From Patescibacteria group bacterium (GTDB lineage: Bacteria; Patescibacteriota; Patescibacteriia; Patescibacteriales; VMTK01), in assembly GCA_018896595.1 (NCBI GenBank), contig JAHIME010000049.1:1-23289 (forward strand): 23,289 nucleotides of DNA. Reading direction: 5' to 3'. The position numbers were made by a program, and so were the translations under genes. A model generated the notes under the pieces. That model ran no database searches, had not been told where the DNA came from, and saw nothing but the letters and a program-made list of their open reading frames with translations. Positions 4,676-13,600 of the stretch are shown here, piece after piece (the stretch's first letter is position 1; the number at the start of each line of letters is the position of its first letter).

Positions 4676-6319
4676 ATGTTCAACCCGACATTAACTAAAA
4701 AAAATGAGAAGCCGATGGAAGTGACAGCGAATATTAAAAAACTGTTTCAGACCATTTATCGTAAGCAAAACAAGGAAGAAAAGAGCGGCGACACGCCCAA
4801 AATAAAAGTTTCCGAGCTTATTTCCAAAATGTCTTTTTATTACGAAAAGATCCGCAACACGGTTGATTACAAGGAAGAAAATTTATTGCATAAAAACGCG
4901 ATTGAACGGATCTTGAGGCGCCAGATTATAATTCAGGGCGTAAAAAATGAGAATGACATAGCCAGGCATCTGTTGACCGAACTTATCCGCGCCGGCTACC
5001 TGCCGAACAATCAAATAGAGGAAAGCAAGACATACGAGCTGGGCAAAGTAATCGGCAAATACATCGCGTTAAAAAAATATTGCTTAGCCGGATTGACGAA
5101 GGTCAACGGAGCCAAAAGCAAAATGACCGATTGGATTATCGCCATGGCGGCTTGCGACCTTGAAGAAAGGCTTGGGCGCGACGCGGTAAAGCAGATGGTA
5201 ATAAGCAATATGTATGAGACATTGCGGGAAAGCATTAAATTGCCCGAGGATTTGCCGTACGAGAAAGACAAGGATATCCAAATTCATATCGGCATTCACC
5301 GTAACTATTTGAAATTTGACGAAGAGATGATTGAATTTATTTTATTTAAATATTTTAATGCCGGCTGGCCCGACGCCGGCGACGAGGAAATCGCCGCGCT
5401 GGCGCGAAACATAACATCCCTGCGCCAAGCCATTAATAATCAAGTTGATCATCCGCTTACCGGCCAATTAAATCGCATTATTAACGGCTATACCGTTTAT
5501 TTTACGATTTTAACCGATGTTATAGAAGACGATCCGACCGGCGTTTATGAAAAGATTTATACCGACCCCAAGGCGTTTCCCAGGCTGATTAAAAAGTTCT
5601 GCAACAAAAGATACAAAGAGGTTAAATCAAAATTGCGCCGGGCCGGGGTGCGCAGCATCACCTATATTTTTTTAACCAAGATGATTTTGGCGGTTATTTT
5701 GGAAGTTCCGGTTATATTGTGGCTGGGCCAGACGATCAACAACACATCCTTAGCTGTTAATGTCGCTTTTCCGCCATTTTTACTGTTATTGATTATCTTG
5801 TTTACCCGCCTGCCGGCTGAAGCCAATACTGCAAAAATTATTGAAGGGATAGAAGAAATAGTTTTTGAGGAAAAACAGCGCAAAAAAACATTTTTGCTGC
5901 GCAAGCCGGCCAAGCGGAGCAAGGCAATGAATATAATTTTTAGCGCGATATATTCAATCACTTTTTTCCTTTCGTTCGGTTTGGTTATCTGGGTGTTGAA
6001 TAAATTTTATTTCAGCATCGTAAGCATAATAATCTTTTTGTTCTTTTTGACGTTAGTCAGTTTTTTCAGCATCAGAATCAGAAAAGTGACGCGCGAATTG
6101 ATAGTTGTTGAGCAAAAAGAAAATATTTTCAAATTTTTAGCCGACTTTTTTTATGTGCCGATTGTTGAAGTCGGCAAATGGCTAAGCGAAAAATTTTCCC
6201 GCCTCAATGTTTTTGTTTTTATTCTGGATTTTATAATTGAAGCGCCGTTTAAGATTTTTGTTGAGATGACCGAAGAATGGACGAAGTATGTTAAAGAGCG
6301 CAAGGACGAAATAGTATAA
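4676..6319 (+). CDS. Large membrane protein of unknown function
   Basis: The 547-residue protein has a soluble N-terminal region of about 320 residues, mostly predicted helical and charged, with no motif I recognise. Membrane helices follow at about 333-350 and 358-380, then a basic loop (QRKKTFLLRKPAKRSK), and further helices at about 420-445 and 447-466. A C-terminal amphipathic part ends WTKYVKERKDEIV. It heads a compact series: rsmI starts 13 bases after its stop, so the two are probably co-transcribed with metG and the cvpA-like gene. No signal peptide or catalytic motif is seen. The N-terminus could begin at Met1 or at Met14 (EVTANIKK); no ribosome site decides. It is reported as a real gene because it is long, has consistent protein composition and ends tightly against rsmI. 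Confidence 0.8.
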   Translation: MFNPTLTKKNEKPMEVTANIKKLFQTIYRKQNKEEKSGDTPKIKVSELISKMSFYYEKIRNTVDYKEENLLHKNAIERILRRQIIIQGVKNENDIARHLLTELIRAGYLPNNQIEESKTYELGKVIGKYIALKKYCLAGLTKVNGAKSKMTDWIIAMAACDLEERLGRDAVKQMVISNMYETLRESIKLPEDLPYEKDKDIQIHIGIHRNYLKFDEEMIEFILFKYFNAGWPDAGDEEIAALARNITSLRQAINNQVDHPLTGQLNRIINGYTVYFTILTDVIEDDPTGVYEKIYTDPKAFPRLIKKFCNKRYKEVKSKLRRAGVRSITYIFLTKMILAVILEVPVILWLGQTINNTSLAVNVAFPPFLLLLIILFTRLPAEANTAKIIEGIEEIVFEEKQRKKTFLLRKPAKRSKAMNIIFSAIYSITFFLSFGLVIWVLNKFYFSIVSIIIFLFFLTLVSFFSIRIRKVTRELIVVEQKENIFKFLADFFYVPIVEVGKWLSEKFSRLNVFVFILDFIIEAPFKIFVEMTEEWTKYVKERKDEIV

Positions 6320-6331
6320 CTTATAACTTTT

Positions 6332-7063
6332 ATGCTTTATATAGTAGCCACCCCAATCGGCAATTTAGAAGATATTTCGTTGAGGGCGCTTCGCGTTTTG
6401 GGCGAGGTTGATTTTATTTTGTGCGAAGATACGCGGGTAACAGGCAAGCTGCTCGCGCATTTTAAAATAAAAACACCGACGATTTCTTTTCATCAGCATT
6501 CCGATTTGAAAAAGATTGATTATGTTTTAAGTTTGCTGGAAGGAGGCAAAGATTTGGCCTTGGTTACGGACGCCGGCACGCCGGGTATTTCCGACCCGGG
6601 AGGAAAATTGGTGCAGGCGGCGATTGAAAAATTCGGCGATGACGCAAGAATAGAGTCCGTGCCCGGGCCGTCGGCGGTAACGGCCGCGCTATCCATCTCC
6701 GGCATCCCGACCGACAAGTTCGTTTTTATGGGTTTTCCGCCGCATAAAAAAGGCAGGCAGACTTTTTTGAAAAAAATACTGGAAAGCGAGTGGCCGGTTG
6801 TTGTTTACGAGTCAAAGCACAGGATAATTAAATTTTTGGAAGAATTGAAAAAAATGTCAAATGACAAATTTCTAATGACAAATCAAGATCAAAATCCAAA
6901 TGACAAAAATAAAAAGATAAATTTAACTTCAGTGGTTGTTTGTAGAGAATTGTCAAAGATGCACGAGACGGTTTACAGGGGAGAATTAAAAAGCATTATT
7001 GAAAAAATAAAATCCGACCCAAACGCGCAAAAGGGCGAGTTCGTTGTGATTATCGGAAAATAA
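6332..7063 (+). CDS. rsmI: 16S rRNA (cytidine-1402-2'-O)-methyltransferase RsmI
   Basis: RsmI methylates the 2'-OH of C1402 in the decoding centre of 16S rRNA, using S-adenosylmethionine. The 243 residues begin MLYIVATPIGNLEDIS, the family signature, followed by EDTRVTGKLL (about 31-40). LVTDAGTPGISDPG is near residues 80-93, and VPGPSAVTAAL near 110-120; both belong to the tetrapyrrole-methylase fold. GFPPHKKGR near 132 is also typical. The protein is slightly short because the extra C-terminal domain is missing. Residues about 175-199 are a low-complexity Asn/Asp/Lys insertion encoded by a DNA repeat with three ATGACAAA copies. It starts 13 bases after the unknown membrane gene and ends 10 bases before metG, indicating one operon. 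Confidence 0.96.
   Translation: MLYIVATPIGNLEDISLRALRVLGEVDFILCEDTRVTGKLLAHFKIKTPTISFHQHSDLKKIDYVLSLLEGGKDLALVTDAGTPGISDPGGKLVQAAIEKFGDDARIESVPGPSAVTAALSISGIPTDKFVFMGFPPHKKGRQTFLKKILESEWPVVVYESKHRIIKFLEELKKMSNDKFLMTNQDQNPNDKNKKINLTSVVVCRELSKMHETVYRGELKSIIEKIKSDPNAQKGEFVVIIGK
6854..6929 (+). repeat. AT-rich repeat inserted in frame in rsmI
   Basis: ATGACAAA occurs at 6861, 6875 (ATGACAAA) and 6900 within about 75 bases, mixed with TTTCTA-type units like those before atpA. The translation, about 25 residues, is low-complexity and interrupts the conserved methylase fold between KFLEELKK and VVVCRELSK. The frame is kept. It looks like an intruded dispersed repeat tolerated in a surface loop. Confidence 0.65.
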
Positions 7064-7073
7064 AATAAAAAGT

Positions 7074-8732
7074 ATGAAAGAAAAAAAATTTTACATAACC
7101 ACCCCGATTTACTACGTCAACGACATTCCGCATATCGGCAACGCCTATACCACTGTTGCGGCTGATGTTTTGGCGCGCTACCATCGGATGATCGGCGACA
7201 GAACTTTTTTCCTGACCGGCACGGACGAGCATGGCGCCAAGATTGAGAAAGCGGCGGAGAAAGCGGGCAAAAATCCGAAAGAATTCGTGGACGAGCTGGC
7301 GGCTAAATTTGAATTGGCTTGGGACGAGCTGGATATTTCACATGATAAGTTTATTCGCACCACGGATGAAAATCATATCAAAGCGGCGCGGAACGCGATG
7401 CAATATTTATACGACAAGGGCTTTATTTACAAAGGCGAGTATGAAGGCCTGTATTGCCTGGGCTGCGAGCAGTACAAAACGGAAAAAGAGCTGGTCGGCG
7501 GCAAATGCCCGGACCACGGCACCGAGCCGCAGAAAATGAAAGAAGAGTGCTATATGTTCAAGCTGTCGGCTTTTCAGGATAGGATTTTAGAGCTGATAAA
7601 AAAAGACGAATTATTAGTCAGGCCGGCGGAAAGAAAAAATGAAATTGTAAGCTTTTTGAAAAATAACCCTTTAAGCGATATTTCCTGTTCAAGAAAAACC
7701 GTGAAGTGGGGGATTGAATTACCCTGGGATAAAGAGCATACTGTTTATGTCTGGCTGGAAGCGTTTTTAAATTATTTAACCGGGTTGGGATGGGACGGAA
7801 GATCCCCCCTGCACCCCCCTTGCGAAGGGGGGCAATCCCCCCTGCACCCCCCTTGCGAAGGGGGGCAATCCCCTCTGATCCCCCTTGCGAAGGGGGGCAT
7901 GTGGCCGCCGGACGTTCAGCTGATGAGCAAGGACATTTTGCGGGTTCACGCCACAATCTGGCCGGCAATGCTTTTGGCGTTAAACCTGCCCTTGCCAAAG
8001 CAGCTTTTTATCCACGGCTTTTTTCTGGTTGACGGCAAAAAAATGAGCAAGTCATTAGGCAACGTGATAGCGCCGAGGGATTTGATAGATAAATACGGCG
8101 TTGACGGAGCGAGGTATTTATTGATGAGCGCCACGCCTTTCGGCCATGACGGCGATGTCGGTTGGGAAAAATTTGATGAGAAGTATAACGCGGATCTGGC
8201 GAATGGGATAGGGAATCTTGTCGCGAGATCGGTGACGTTGGCGGAGAAGATGTTTGCTAAAAATAGCGGGATGCAAAATATTGATGAGAATTTTCAATTT
8301 TCAATTTTCAATTTTCAAATAATTTTCAATAATCAATTTTCAATTCCGACCGAAGATATGAAAATTAAAAACGTTTGTCAAACATATCAAGACAATTTTT
8401 CTTTGCTTAAATTAGAAAAAGTGGTTGATATTATTAATTTGCAGATTAAATTTTTAGACAGTTTTATTACCGCCGTAAAACCGTGGGAGATGATTAAAAA
8501 CAAGGATGAAGAGATTGGGAAAATAATGTATAATATATTAGAGAGGTTGAGAATTGTTTCTTGGATGGTTTGGCCGTTTATGCCGGAGACGGCGGAAAAA
8601 ATTTGGCGGCAATTGGGATTGAAGCCTGCCGAAGAGATGAAGAAGGATTTTAACGAAGCCATAAAATGGGGCGGGTTGAAACCGGGTACAAAAATACAAA
8701 AAGCCGAAGTACTATTCCCCAGGGTTAATTAA
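7074..8732 (+). CDS. metG: Methionyl-tRNA synthetase with two in-frame repeat insertions
   Basis: MetRS charges tRNA-Met and initiator tRNA. The class I signatures are visible: HIGN at 20-23 in the HIGH position and KMSKS at 323-327. The connective domain keeps zinc-type ligands, CLGCEQ near 128 and CPDH near 143. KDILRVHATIWPAML is the conserved stretch before the KMSKS part. It ends after the anticodon-binding domain at 552 residues and lacks the C-terminal tRNA-binding extension of longer MetRS. Two insertions keep the frame: residues about 243-276, from three GC-rich palindromes, lie just before the conserved W-P-x-D-V segment; residues about 406-424, from TTTTCAA repeats, lie between catalytic and anticodon-binding domains. 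The gene follows rsmI by 10 bases. It is probably active, as all visible signatures are kept. Confidence 0.97.
   Translation: MKEKKFYITTPIYYVNDIPHIGNAYTTVAADVLARYHRMIGDRTFFLTGTDEHGAKIEKAAEKAGKNPKEFVDELAAKFELAWDELDISHDKFIRTTDENHIKAARNAMQYLYDKGFIYKGEYEGLYCLGCEQYKTEKELVGGKCPDHGTEPQKMKEECYMFKLSAFQDRILELIKKDELLVRPAERKNEIVSFLKNNPLSDISCSRKTVKWGIELPWDKEHTVYVWLEAFLNYLTGLGWDGRSPLHPPCEGGQSPLHPPCEGGQSPLIPLAKGGMWPPDVQLMSKDILRVHATIWPAMLLALNLPLPKQLFIHGFFLVDGKKMSKSLGNVIAPRDLIDKYGVDGARYLLMSATPFGHDGDVGWEKFDEKYNADLANGIGNLVARSVTLAEKMFAKNSGMQNIDENFQFSIFNFQIIFNNQFSIPTEDMKIKNVCQTYQDNFSLLKLEKVVDIINLQIKFLDSFITAVKPWEMIKNKDEEIGKIMYNILERLRIVSWMVWPFMPETAEKIWRQLGLKPAEEMKKDFNEAIKWGGLKPGTKIQKAEVLFPRVN
7802..7899 (+). repeat. 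Three tandem GC-rich palindromes inside metG
   Basis: Units at 7802-7834, 7835-7867 (identical, 33 bp each) and 7868-7899 (a diverged 32-bp copy) each contain the hairpin CCCCCCTT-GCG-AAGGGGGG or a close variant. They translate as repeats of SPLHPPCEGGQ, with the last as SPLIPLAKGG. The opposite strand reads PLRKGGAGG-type peptides. The composition (poly-C/poly-G tracts) is unlike the rest of the gene. Compare palindromic elements that enter Rickettsia genes (RPE); this family is only analogous. Confidence 0.9.
8289..8345 (+). repeat. TTTTCAA heptamer repeat inside metG
   Basis: Four perfect or near-perfect TTTTCAA units at 8291-8318 are followed by degenerate copies to about 8345. They encode a Phe/Asn/Gln-rich stretch (NFQFSIFNFQ) in the linker between the catalytic and anticodon-binding domains. 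The frame is preserved. Confidence 0.75.
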
Positions 8733-8750
8733 GAAATTTTATTATTTATT

Positions 8751-9269
8751 ATGGTAGGAATTTTTGACATTATTTTACTAATTCTCCTTGCCGGTTTCAT
8801 TTTTTACGGCTTGTTTTTCGGCCTGATAAAAACCGTGGGTTCCATAGCAGGCGTGGTGGTCGGGGCCTGGCTGGCCGGCCGTTTTTATCTGCCGGCGTTT
8901 GGCTGGACGCAGGATTTATTTTTCGGATACGACAATCTCGGCAAAGTCGCGGCTTTTATTATTTTATTTACCATAATAAACCGCTTGGTCTGTTTCGCTT
9001 TCGCTTTAGTTGACAGGACTTTTCATTTGATTTCCATCATCCCGTTTTTAAAAACAATCAATCGTTTGGCCGGCGCGGCGCTCGGTTTTTTGCTTGGCGG
9101 CTTGGTTTTGGGGCTGATTTTATATGTGGCATCGCGCTACGCCGTTATTAACAGCCTGTTCGGCGGGTGGCTTAAGAATTCGGAAGTGGCGCCATTTTTA
9201 ATTAAGTTTGTTGACATATTAAAACCGCTTTTGCCGGAGATGCTGAAAAAATTGCAATCAATAATATAA
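8751..9269 (+). CDS. CvpA-family membrane protein
   Basis: The 172-residue protein has four or more hydrophobic helices: about 4-22 (FDIILLILLAGFIFYGLFFG), 25-45, 62-82 and 105-130. The start VGIFDIILLILLAGFIFYGLFFGL and the Gly-rich KTVGSIAGVVVGAWLAGRF segment fit CvpA (colicin V production) proteins. In Escherichia coli cvpA affects colicin V export and envelope homeostasis; the biochemical role is unsettled. It starts 18 bases after metG and probably ends that operon. The spacer to the next gene is AT-rich without a clear terminator. No Shine-Dalgarno site is present. Confidence 0.82.
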   Translation: MVGIFDIILLILLAGFIFYGLFFGLIKTVGSIAGVVVGAWLAGRFYLPAFGWTQDLFFGYDNLGKVAAFIILFTIINRLVCFAFALVDRTFHLISIIPFLKTINRLAGAALGFLLGGLVLGLILYVASRYAVINSLFGGWLKNSEVAPFLIKFVDILKPLLPEMLKKLQSII

Positions 9270-9376
9270 AGCAAAAATGAAGCTAATTTTTTAACAAAAA
9301 CGAAATTAAAATAAGAAGATGAAATAAGAAAAATAGAAAATTTTATAGTTTTAAAATTAACTTTAATAAAACCAAT

Positions 9377-10534
9377 ATGGCCATATTTAAAAAAACCGCA
9401 TTATTCTTAATAAGTTTGCTGGTTGTTTCTTTTTGCTACTTCCATCTGCCTCAAGCCCAGGCAGCCCAAGAAGTAATAGGCCTTATCCGCCAGGACTGCG
9501 CCGGCTTTTCCAATTGCTACACCTCTTTATCCGCATGGGAAGCTGCCTATGGAGGCATAAATTTCGGCTCCTGCGCTCAAGGAGATTTAGTCTGTGCCGA
9601 CAAAATAGCTGTTGCCAAGATAGATGGGGCGTGGACACAACCGGATACCAACCGAGTCACCATAGACGGCTGGACTACCGGACCAAATAACTATATTAGA
9701 ATCTATACCGCGCCAGAAGCAAGGCATAAAGGAATAGCAGGAACAGGATACAGGTTAATAACTACAGCAAGTAGTGTACCTGGAATTTATATTTATGAAG
9801 GTCATGTTAGAATTGAAGGTTTAGAATTTCAACACACAAATACATATAACAATAGTATGAATGGTATTACGATATATAATTCAGGCGTACCAGATAACGA
9901 TATTAGACTGATTGGATTATTGGTCCATGATTGCAGTTCTCCCGGTACTTACGAAGCTAGCGGCGTAAGTATTGGAGCTGGACCAGGAAAAGTTATTATT
10001 GCCAATAGTATCTTTTACAATAACAAAACCGATGGAGTAAGAGCAGGTACAAATTCCTCTACCTTGACTGTCTATAGTTATAACAATACCTTTGTCAATA
10101 ATGGCAGATATGGATTATATAAAAATTGGAGTAATGCAGTGGTATCTAAAAATAATTATGCCGGCGGTAATTTAGTTGCAGATTATTTTGCTTCCACAGG
10201 TTCTATATCAATGACCACCTCGGCTTCTTCAGATGCTACTGGTTCGGCAGGATTGCGAAATATAGCGGTTTCTGATTCAGCAGGGGCTTATTTTATGAAT
10301 CTAGAAAAAGGCAGCGAGAATTTTCATATTCAATCATCCTTATTATTAAAAGACGCAGGAACAAACTTGTCAGCAGACGCTAATTTAGCTTTCTCCGACG
10401 ATATTGACGGACAAACCAGAAGCGCTCCATGGGACATTGGGGCGGACGAGACGGCGGCGAGCGGAGAAACGCCGGCTAAATTCAGATTCAATAACGGGAT
10501 GTTTAAGATAAAAGGCAAGGCGATATTTAAATGA
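9377..10534 (+). CDS. Secreted right-handed beta-helix protein
   Basis: The 385-residue protein opens with a signal peptide: basic MAIFKK, a hydrophobic core and a likely cleavage after QAQA (about residue 29). Short Asn/Ser/Gly-rich turns (IRIEGLEF, IRLIGLLVHDCS, VIIANSIFYNNKTDGV, LTVYSYNNTFVNN) recur about every 20-25 residues from about 140 to 260, the pattern of a parallel beta-helix. A DIDGQTRSAPWDIGADE motif near 340 is the usual end of such domains and recurs as PDIGAIEY in the next protein. No catalytic set is evident, so it may bind or cleave polysaccharide or serve as surface adhesin. Its last residues are FRFNNGMFKIKGKAIFK. The gene has no membrane anchor and lies 116 bases before the larger beta-helix gene. 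Base composition changes inside it (see findings). Confidence 0.82.
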   Translation: MAIFKKTALFLISLLVVSFCYFHLPQAQAAQEVIGLIRQDCAGFSNCYTSLSAWEAAYGGINFGSCAQGDLVCADKIAVAKIDGAWTQPDTNRVTIDGWTTGPNNYIRIYTAPEARHKGIAGTGYRLITTASSVPGIYIYEGHVRIEGLEFQHTNTYNNSMNGITIYNSGVPDNDIRLIGLLVHDCSSPGTYEASGVSIGAGPGKVIIANSIFYNNKTDGVRAGTNSSTLTVYSYNNTFVNNGRYGLYKNWSNAVVSKNNYAGGNLVADYFASTGSISMTTSASSDATGSAGLRNIAVSDSAGAYFMNLEKGSENFHIQSSLLLKDAGTNLSADANLAFSDDIDGQTRSAPWDIGADETAASGETPAKFRFNNGMFKIKGKAIFK

Positions 10535-10650
10535 AAAATTGTTAAGTATGCCAAGCATTATTGTTGTTGATAACTCATTTCCTCCATTTTTAATAAAGTA
10601 ATATAATAGACGCAATCATTATTGGACATAATTTATAATAATAAAACAAT

Positions 10651-13600
10651 ATGAGCGCATTTAAAAAGGTTTCCGTATTATTAGCAGTTTTTTTGCTTGC
10701 TTCTTTTGTATTTTCCAGTATTCCTCAAGTTCAAGCCGCGGCTTCGGCCGCCGGCCAGTATTTTTCGCCGGGAATACAGGGATGGGCGGAGAGAGCCAGT
10801 GCGGATATAAACGATATGGATTATTCAAAGGATTTCAGCGTGGAGATTTTAGCTTACATCCCTCCGTTTGAAGAGCAGGCGAGAATACCGGCTTATATTT
10901 CCAAACGTTACCGCGGCGAAGCCGGCTGGAGCATGAGTGGAGGGCATGAATATTTTAACACATACACGCATAATGTTAGTTTTGCGGTTTCCGACGGAAC
11001 AAACAGCGCCGGTGTCACTTTTAATTATGCCGGCTACGCGCATATGGTGTTATCTTGGGACGCAACGTCTAAAACTTTAACAGGATATATTAACGGAATT
11101 TCAGGCAAACAGGAAAAAACCAATATTAATATAAATCCGTCCGGAATAAAAAACACGAAAGCGCTAAGCATAGCAAACGGATTATATTATAACGCTAATT
11201 CAGGTTGGGGCGGAAGCAATTCTGACGTTTCTTTTGCCAGATTATGGAATCGCAAATTAAGCGACAGCGATGTTGGCGCGATATATAATAATTGGAAATC
11301 TACCGGCCAGCATCAGACCCCAGCCGGTTTTAGCCGCTCTGATTTGGTTTCAGAATGGCTAATGAACGGCACAAGCGATAAAACTGGCGGAGAAGGAACC
11401 GCTTATTTGAAAGATAATGTCGGAAGCAATCATTTGGAGATAAAAGGAACGGCTTTTCTTCAAAAAGAAGAAGGGGCGTTTTCAATTGTTTCGCCTATTA
11501 GCGGCGCCGTGAATGTCGGGCCTTCCGCGTATCTTGATGTTTCGGGCGGAGCCGATTTAATATCCGGCCCGGCAATGCCTTATCAGTATTATTTTCAGGT
11601 TGATGAATCCCCGATTTTTAGCAGTTCTAATTTGAAAGAATCGGGATGGACAGAATACAGCAAATGGCAGCCTGTGTTAAAGCCGGCCACAACTTATTAT
11701 TGGCGGGTAAAGGTTCGGGATTCTTCGGTAGCCGCGAAAGAATTGCCTTATTCGCCAACGATAAGCTTTGCCACAAGAGCATCTAAAAACTGGTATGTCA
11801 GGCCGCACACAACAACCGGAGCGTATGGAAGCGAAAATGGCTCTAACTACAACAGCGCCTTTAACGGCATGACAAAACTTAATTACGGCTCGCCTTCATT
11901 TAATAATACGCACGGAATAACTTGGGGTCCTGGCGGCGTTGAAGCAGGTGATAGTTTGTATGTTTGCGGAAAGCACGCGCTTAATCACGGCTCCAACAGT
12001 TTGAATGCCCATATGGTTGGCAATGTTTATATTCCTATCAATGGATATTCCGACGAATATCCGGTTACAATCCGCGCGGATTGTCCGCAAGAAGCGGGGA
12101 TTGTATGGGGATTTTCAAAATTTGATTCATATTCTGTCGGGTGGAACGGCCCGGATGCGAACGGGGTTTATTACATAGATAAACTTTTGGGCGCGCCGCT
12201 GGCTTCAGACATTGATAATTCAAAGGCGGCTGTTTTGTTGAAAGAGAAATCAACGACTTGGACAGGCAATGCCGGTTATTGGTATAAAGATGCGACCCGC
12301 ACTTACGTGAAAATGCCGGATGGAGGAAGCCCGGCCGGCCGCATATATACATATGGCGGTGGATATATATTTCTTGCCCAGCATCGCAAATACATTAAAT
12401 TCCAAAACTGTGATTTTCGCGGGTATCATTTTGTTGACCAGCAAATTGACGTGGGTCCGTACCCTCGCTCAACTCATATCACATGGGACGGATGCACTCT
12501 TCAATACGGAACGCCTCTTATTGAATTAAAAAGAGGCAACGATTATTGGACAATTCGCAATTCCACATTAAAAAACTCGTCCAGCGCGATTTACGCGTGG
12601 AATAATAAGGAGAGTTATTCCGGATGCCATACGACGATAGAAAATAATAAAATCAGTAATTTGGGCACTTATGAATACGGGCTTAGCGACGGAGATAACC
12701 ACGCGGTTGGCGCTCAAGGCGCTTCAAATTGGCTGATTCAAAATAATTATATTGAGAATGTTGGGTCGGCAATAGAATTTTGGAATGGAATTTGGCCCAA
12801 AGGGAGGAGAATGATTGACAATATAATCCGCTGGAATTTTATTAAAGATGTTAATTTAATGCGTGTAACAGAAGGCCATGGCATTGTGATTTCCGGAGAA
12901 AATAATGGCGAGCTGGGAGAGAGAACGGGTTTTGAAGTGTACGGCAACATAATCATTGATACAGAAGGCCATGGAATTTCTTCAAATAATCCCGACACTG
13001 AAAAAATTTACAACAACACGATTGTTCATTACGGCACTATTGGCTCCGACCCGGACGGGCATGGAATAAGGGAATCAATTTCATCCAGTCGTAGTTACCC
13101 GGCTGCGATAACAATAAAGAACAATCTTTTGTTAAATACCGCCAATAAAAGCAACACGGATATTAACAGGCAGTATTTTTTCCATGTATACAGCGGCAGT
13201 AATCCTTCACAAGAGAAAATAGACATTGATTATAATGGTTATTATCCAAACGCGGATGTCGGCATCCAATTTGGCGTGGCCGGGGCGCTGCATAATAAAT
13301 TCAGCGATTTGGTATCCAAAACCGGTCTTGACATCCATAGTTTTATAACCAATCCTTTGATAGTAAAAGAAGCGGGCGCGTTCACTAATCTTGACGGCGT
13401 TAAATTGCAATGGAATTCTCCGGCAATAGACGCCGGAACAAATGTAGGATTGGCAGCTGATTATTACGGTAATCCAATTTATGGCGCTCCGGACATCGGA
13501 GCCATAGAATACCAGCCGCCGTACACTATGGGGACTGACAAGCCGTACGCGACAGCCAACATTAGAATTTACGCCAACGGCAGATTCAGGAACAAAGCGA

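Noticed and set aside
7618..7998. Minus-strand frame with APLRKGGAGG-type repeats opposite metG
   Set aside because: It exists because the palindromic repeats are open on both strands. It lies wholly inside the well-supported metG, with no family or start signal.
9270..9376. Promoter and terminator signals in the spacer before the first beta-helix gene
   Set aside because: The sequence is very AT-rich, with only chance-level boxes and a 3-bp AGC/GCT stem. Nothing is well enough matched to list.
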